Source of the DNA: Dolomedes plantarius
Lineage: Eukaryota > Arthropoda > Arachnida > Araneae > Dolomedidae
Direction of reading: 5' to 3'
Length of the DNA stretch: 64,000 nucleotides
Assembly (NCBI GenBank): GCA_907164885.2
Contig: OU015490.1
Span: 230,933,891-230,997,890 of the forward strand
The position numbers were made by a program, and so were the translations under genes. Shown one piece after another: positions 59,247 through 64,000 of the stretch; positions within the stretch are counted from its first letter, which is position 1, and each line of letters begins with the position of its first letter. The notes beneath the pieces were generated by a model. That model had not been told where the DNA came from. It ran no database searches and worked only from the letters and a program-made list of their open reading frames with translations.

Positions 59247-60180
59247 CGCGCCAAGCCGACGAATCGAAAGACGCCAAGGCTCAGGGAAACTAGTTCCCGG
59301 CCACCTTAAAGAGAGAAGGCAGCCTGACGGGGAGAAGCCTTCTTTCAGTACACTGCATGTGTCGTCGACGCATCTCGAAGAGAACGGACCGTTTGTTGAA
59401 GGGTTCGTGAATGGTCAACCGTGTAGCATGTTAGTTGACACAGGTGCTAATGTTACCATCGTCAGGGCAGACATAGTCCAAGAATTTGGCGAGGAGTTAC
59501 TTTTCACGCCACCAAACATCACTTTACAGACCGTGACCGGGGACAAGGTAAAGGTAAGAGGAAAAGTTGCTCTTAATATAAGTTTCTGGAATAGTAGTTA
59601 TCGGCATACGGCATATGTTGCCGATATCTTTGACCCGATTATCCTAGGACTTGTCTTTTTGACCAGAAATAATTTTATAATAGATTTTAAACTCAATCAA
59701 ATCCATGCCATGACCGAAGACATTATGATTTTTCATAGTCACAGTAAATTCTGCAATCAGATAATATCTACCCAAGATGTCAGCATACCTCCCATGTCAG
59801 AAATAGTAACGACCGATTTAGTTCAGAATGACAATTATACTTTCGCCATCACCGATTACCCCAACAATGGCAATAGTAAAAGAGGTCTTTTAGCTGCCGC
59901 AACTCTTGTGGACCTGTCGAAAAGTGCGGTTCCTGTCAGGATTGCTAATGTCAGAGACAAGGCTAAGGTAATCCGGAAGAATGAAGTACTGGCAACTTGT
60001 ACCCCGATCACCGGAATAAGCAGAAAATGTGACCTGTCAGTGATCGAACGCTCAAATTTGACAGCAGATTTACTAAAGAATGTGGAATTGACTGATCAAC
60101 AGAGGATGGGGCAGAACAATTCATCGATGAGTTCCAAGACATATTCTCCTGTGCATCAGAAGTGGGCCGTACGAACTTGA
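59239..60180 (+). pseudogene. Gypsy protease region
   Basis: A 313-codon open stretch. The retropepsin active site DTGANVTIV lies at 59437-59463 after GFVNGQPCSMLV, and the flap-side LGLVFLTRNNFIIDF follows. The remaining part is the protease-RT linker. The frame stops at 60180, shortly before a C15 homopolymer run near 60207 that probably contributed to the frameshift into RT. It would process the Gag-Pol polyprotein in an intact element. Confidence 0.8.
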
Positions 60181-60189
60181 CGCAACACT

Positions 60190-61480
60190 AAATTGACACG
60201 GGAACCCCCCCCCCCCCCCGATCAAGCAACATCCCAGATGACTCCCTTTGGCGAAACAAGAAGAGGTTGGCCGAATTACTACAAGCGATGCTGAAGGATG
60301 ATGCTATCGAGCCCTCCACGAGTCCGCGGGCTTCTCCTATCGTCCTAGTCTGGAAGAAGGATGGATGTACCAGGTTTTGCGTAGATTGCCGTCGGTGAAA
60401 TGACATAACTAAGAAGGACATCTACCCGCTCCCTAGAATTGATGACACCTTGAACACCTCACCGGACACAAGTGGTTTTTCACTCTCGATCTGAAAAGCG
60501 GGTACTGGCAAGTTTAAATCAGATCCGAAGATAAAGAGAAGACATCGTTCACTACTGGGCCAGGACAAGGGCTATGGCAGTTCAAAGTTATGCCATTTGG
60601 ACTATGCAATGCGCCCGCGACTTTCGAGCGCCTAATGGAAACAGTTTTGCGAGGACTCTCCTACGAAGCCTGTATGGTCTATTTGGACGATATAATCGTT
60701 GTAGGGCACTATTTCGAAGACCACCTAAGAAATCTCAGAAAGGTGCTACAAAGGTTACGGGAGGCCAGTTTGAAGCTAAATTCTATAAAATGCAACTTGT
60801 TTCGTCACCAAGTGCCGTACCTCGGTCACATCATCTCCGACAGAGGGGTCCAGACTGATCCTAACAAAGTGTCGGCAGTCAAAGACTGGTGCCGAACTGA
60901 AGACGTACATCAGTTGCGGAGCTTTCTAGGTCTCTGCTCTTACTACAGGTGGTTTGTTAAAGGGTTCTCGAATTTAGCTCGACCCCTTCACAGATTGACA
61001 GAAGCAAACCAGAAGTTCGTCTGGACAGATGAGTGTGAAGACGCATTCAACGAACTTAAGAAAACAATAACGTCTACACCCATCCTGGCCAACGCAGAGC
61101 CTGATAAAGAATTTATCCTAGACATGGACGCAAGCTTTGGATGCGTCGGTGCATTCTTGTCGCAAGAAATTGACAGACAAGAAAGAGTTATCGCTTATAG
61201 GAGCAAGTGTCTTTCCAAAAGTCAACGGAACTACTGCGTTACAAGAAAAGAATTGCTAGCCATGGTGAAGGCCGTAGAACATTTCCATCATTACTAGTAC
61301 GGCCAGAAATTTGTGCTGCGAACCGACCATGCCTCTCTCACATGGTTCCTGAACTTTAAAAATCTTGAAGGTCAGGTGGCCAGATGGATACAGAGATTAC
61401 AGGAATACACTACCGACCTGAAACACCGTAAGGTTTCTTCGCACGGTAATGCTGACCCGCTATCCAGAAGACCTTGGTAT
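60190..61480 (+). pseudogene. Gypsy reverse transcriptase and RNase H
   Basis: The first 400 bases carry RT motifs in shifted frames with stops (KKDIYPLPRIDDTL, then the TLDLKSGYWQV-type motif). From 60590 the frame is open for 235 codons: MPFGLCNAPATFERLM, VYLDDIIVVG (catalytic YLDD, near 60680), YLGHIIS, RSFLGLCSYYRWFVKGFS, then RNase H with LDMDASFGCVGAFLS and VTRKELLAMVKAVEHF. A TAG ends this piece at 61295-61297. RNase H resumes with RTDHASLTWFLNF and ends HGNADPLSRRP. The polymerase active site itself is intact but the frame is not. Confidence 0.88.
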
Positions 61481-61779
61481 GACAGTTGCCAATATTGTGC
61501 CAAGGCCGAGAAGAAGTATGGCTTTGAAATTCCAACTGTTGAGGAGTCACTGCTGTCACCCTGTCTCCGGACCCGTGGAGTGATGACCAGCTTCGAAAAG
61601 AACAAAATGAAGACCCAGACATAAAACCCATAATAAAACAGATGGGGTTGTCCAGCACCAAACCAGGCTGGTAACAAATATCGACCTTCAGCCCGAATAC
61701 CAAATACTACTGGGCCCTCTGGAACCCCCTGCACTTACGAAACGGTGTCCTTTACCGAAAGTGGGAATGAGACGATGGA

Positions 61780-62871
61780 AAAACTACAAGATGGCAGCTC
61801 GTGGTTCCTCGCTCAAAAATTCCTGCAGTTTTAGAAGAACTCCACAGTAGTCCAGCCGGAGGGCATTTTGGGGTTATGAAGACCCTAAGCAAGGTGAGTG
61901 AGCGATTCTTCTGGGGAAAAGCCAGGGACGATGTCGAGAAGTGGTACCAAGCCTGTGACGCCTACGCAGCTCACAAAGGACCAAACAGACGTAGCCGAGG
62001 AAAGTTGCAACGTTACAACGTAGGTGCCCCCTTCGAGCGCGTTGCTATCGACATCCTGGGACCTCTTCCACATTCCACGGATGGCAACAAGTACATGCTC
62101 GTTGCCATGGACTATTTTACTAAATGGCCTGAAGTTTACCCCATAGCTGATCAAAAGGCAGTCACCGTTTGAAACTTTAGTTCAGAATGGGTCTCCAGAT
62201 TCGGAGCTCCCATGCAGATACACTCTGATCAGGGGACTAATTTCACTTCAGCAATCTTCACCGAAATGTGTCGACTATTGGGGATCGATAAAACCAGAAT
62301 GACTCCCCTACACCTACAGTCGGGTGGTATGGTCGAACGTTTTAATCGAACTATTCTTAATCACATCTCTCTTTTAGTCTGTAGGCACCAGAAGGACTGG
62401 GACCGGCACCTGCCGTTATTCTTATTAGCGTATCGCAGCGCCGACCATGAAACAAAGGGACACACTCCCGCTGAAATGCTGTATGGACGGAATCTCCGGC
62501 TGCCGTGAGACCTTCTTTTTGCCTGTCCCCCTGATTCCTCTTCTTCAACGGAGGGGTATGTCCGTGATGTCCAGGACAGACTGGAAGGAATCCACCACCT
62601 CGCCCGGGAGCGGATCATCGTGGCCAGCGACAGAATGAAGAGGCGGTACGACGCGACAGTGACAGACCATCAGTTCCAGGAAGGAAGCAAAGTGTGGCTG
62701 TGGAACTCCGTTCGTAGGAAAGGCTTGTCTCCCAAGCTACACTCCCACTGGATCGGTCCTTTCGTCGTCGTCAAAAGAATCCACGACGTCATTGTGCGGA
62801 TTCGCAAATCTGCGAGCAGCAAAACGAAGGTCGTGCATTCCATCCGGCTCACCCCTTACCATGGGAATTGA
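61780..62871 (+). pseudogene. Gypsy integrase
   Basis: Zinc-binding region: H at LHSSPAGGHFG (two His), then CDAY, where the second Cys of the usual CxxC is Tyr. Catalytic core: VAIDILGPLP (first Asp), IHSDQGTNF (second Asp) and GGMVERFNRT (Glu), separated from the start by a TGA at 62170-62172. Another stop (62506-62508) and a frameshift precede the C-terminal piece (62620-62871) with SKVWLWN and HWIGPFVVVK, the GPF module of gypsy integrases. It would insert the cDNA into host DNA. Confidence 0.88.
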
Positions 62872-62951
62872 GTGGGTTCTGAACTATTTGACGATACCCG
62901 AGCCACGGCTCGTAGGCTGCTGTAAGGACTTTCCGGGACGTTCAGTCTTTT

Positions 62952-62963
62952 AGAGGAGGGGGC
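62952..62963 (+). other. Gypsy polypurine tract
   Basis: AGAGGAGGGGGC followed by AA and the LTR start TGTTATG. Standard plus-strand primer position. Confidence 0.8.
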
Positions 62964-62965
62964 AA

Positions 62966-63161
62966 TGTTATGAGTTAAGGCCAACTTGGCGTGTCATCAC
63001 CAGCGTGCGATATTTTGGTGTTCGCGTAATTTAAAACTGTGGTTTAGCACGTTCACGCGTCTAACATGGAGTAAGAAATAAGTTCTGCTATAGGGTATAT
63101 TGTTGGAAAATGGTTTGGTTGAGCGGTGAGGCATCTCGGGTTTTGTTTCCTAAGTGATTAA
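62966..63161 (+). repeat. Gypsy 3' LTR, first 196 bases only
   Basis: Matches 57386-57582 until 'aagtgattaa', where the sequences part exactly at TTAA (63158-63161). The remaining about 385 bases of the LTR are not in the window. Confidence 0.88.
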
Positions 63162-63463
63162 AACCCATTTAAGACTGGCGTTGTGAAAACGCAACATTAA
63201 TTTCTGTATTTTGTAAAGAAATGTTCTAAGCTGCGTAAGAAGAGAAATTGGAGTGTTTTCATGGGCTAGATGATGATGATATTTCAGAATCGTCCTCAAC
63301 AGAAGCTAATGATGAACTATAATTCGCCATTTTCTCTCCAGATCCCGATGATTTGACGGATGAAGAAGCTATTGACGCTATTTTATGTGAAAATGTCGAA
63401 TCACCTAAAGACATTGTAGGTGAAATCGATTTTTTTTTCTAATAAATGTAAAAGTAAGCAATA
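63158..63463 (+). mobile_element. piggyBac-like element, 5' end, inserted at TTAA
   Basis: The break in the 3' LTR is at TTAA, the piggyBac target. The inserted sequence starts AACCCATTTAAGACTGGCG and has a GCGTT...AACGC inverted motif, like known piggyBac ends (CCC, then a GGCG/AACGC block). Shortly after, an acidic reading frame (about 63268-63441) with LDDDDISESSSTEAN and PDPDDLTDEEAIDAI, then SPKDIVGEI, looks like the N-terminal region of a piggyBac transposase, interrupted by one TAA. A Tc1 element cuts it at 63464. Confidence 0.65.
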
Positions 63464-63465
63464 TA

Positions 63466-64000
63466 CACTCATGGACAAAAAAAATTGCGCACAAAGGAGT
63501 CGTCAAAATGAAACGAAATTTAACATACGTAATGACTACTTTGATATAAGTAAATTATAAGAAAATCAAAGAAAAAGGATAATTTATTTCAGAGAAAAAG
63601 GCAAAAGAACGGAGGAGTCAATACTCCGTTGGACCCCCTCTAGCGCGAATGCACGATGCGATACAACAGGGCATTGAGTCATTCAAGTTCTGTATGATGT
63701 CTTGAGACATTTCGTTCCATATTTGCTGTAACCTTGCCTCTAGTTCGTTCAAACTCGTGGGATGCCCAACTCGTCGTCCCAAATGATCCCAGATATGCTC
63801 AATTGGAGACAAATCTGGGGATCGGGCAGGCCAAGGAAGGGTGGTAACAGTGCGGAGACAGTCTTGGGACACCCTTCCCGTATGAGGCCGAGCATTGTCT
63901 TGTTGAAAAATGGCTCCTGAGAGCCGTTGCATGAGTGGCAACACATGTGGTTGCAGGATTTCATGAACATACCGCTGGACTGTCATGGTGCCACGGAAAA
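63466..64000 (-). mobile_element. Tc1-like element, CACTCATGGACA-type TIR, truncated by window end
   Basis: TIR CACTCATGGACAAAAAAAAT begins at 63466 after TA (63464-63465). Same family as 36349-37761, in opposite orientation. Only the 3' 535 bases of the element lie in the window. Confidence 0.9.
63618..64000 (-). pseudogene. Tc1-like transposase, C-terminal part (partial)
   Basis: Reading on the minus strand from the window edge, TMTVQRYVHEILQPHVLPL is followed by IFQQDNARPHTGR (second Asp), LSPIEHIW (Glu) and the GGPTEY terminus. The visible 127 codons are open, with the Pro in NARPH retained, unlike the 36581 copy. Spacing between Asp and Glu is again 32 residues. The N-terminal half, including the first Asp and any stops, is outside the window, so functionality is unknown; labelled pseudogene only because it is incomplete here. 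Confidence 0.8.

Larger units (their letters stand above)
57386..63161 (+). mobile_element. Ty3/gypsy LTR retrotransposon, defective, 3' LTR interrupted
   Basis: 5' LTR 57386-57966, PBS from 57971, gag and pol relics in the order gag-protease-RT-RNase H-integrase, polypurine tract and the first 196 bases of a 3' LTR from 62966. The order RT before integrase and a GPF motif after the integrase core place it in Ty3/gypsy. No env-like ORF follows integrase. About 14 differences over the 196 shared LTR bases indicate an old insertion. Coding regions have many stops and frameshifts. Confidence 0.9.

Overview
This window reads as intergenic or intronic DNA from an animal, most likely an arachnid (spider-like) genome. 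It is strongly AT-rich, has about twenty long (TA)n arrays, and is packed with Tc1/mariner elements, a Ty3/gypsy element, a KRBA2/Ginger-type integrase transposon, SINEs and short satellites. I found no bacterial features and no complete host protein-coding gene. The spider assignment is an inference from repeat style and remembered family resemblance, not from a search.

Layout. 1-1.8 kb: end of a Jockey-like LINE, a tRNA-like stretch, an interspersed repeat and a SINE-like copy. 2.05-10.84 kb: a complete, very young LTR retrotransposon with 1.65 kb LTRs, a perfect 5-bp target duplication (CTTCT), one intact 508-aa Gag-type gene and no pol. 10.84-14.4 kb: a Tc1 relic and a possible host promoter/first exon (X-box + CRE, then a splice donor). 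14.9-16.3 kb: a decayed Tc1 element with TIRs. 16.5-18.6 kb: two tandem satellites (about 295 bp and 153 bp units). 19.7-20.9 kb: second copy of the interspersed repeat, a long TA array and an inverted repeat. 22.3-26.6 kb: diverged tandem repeats interrupted by a Tc1 element. 31.8-34.2 kb: an integrase-type DNA transposon with TIRs and palindromic 20-bp iterons. 36.3-37.8 kb: a Tc1 element disabled by one stop codon. 40.2-46.9 kb: four Tc1/mariner elements, three strung along TA arrays. 47.0-49.9 kb: two degraded TE proteins. 49.9-53.6 kb: two copies of a DD41D-type mariner-like element. 55.3 kb: a tRNA-derived SINE. 57.4-63.2 kb: a defective Ty3/gypsy element whose 3' LTR is broken at TTAA by a piggyBac-like element, itself hit by a Tc1 element that runs off the window.

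How the parts relate. Almost every coding trace is a transposase, integrase or reverse transcriptase, and nearly all are dead. The exception is the gag-only LTR element: its ORF is intact and its LTRs differ at only two bases plus TA-repeat length, so it moved recently and must have used another element's enzymes. Its Gag carries a duplicated capsid-like domain, two zinc knuckles and a tail resembling an integrase C-terminus. This is my best candidate for an undescribed system. A weaker hypothesis is that the window lies in a plus-strand host intron (candidate first exon 14.3 kb, recursive splice point 28.1 kb, 45-bp exon 35.3 kb).
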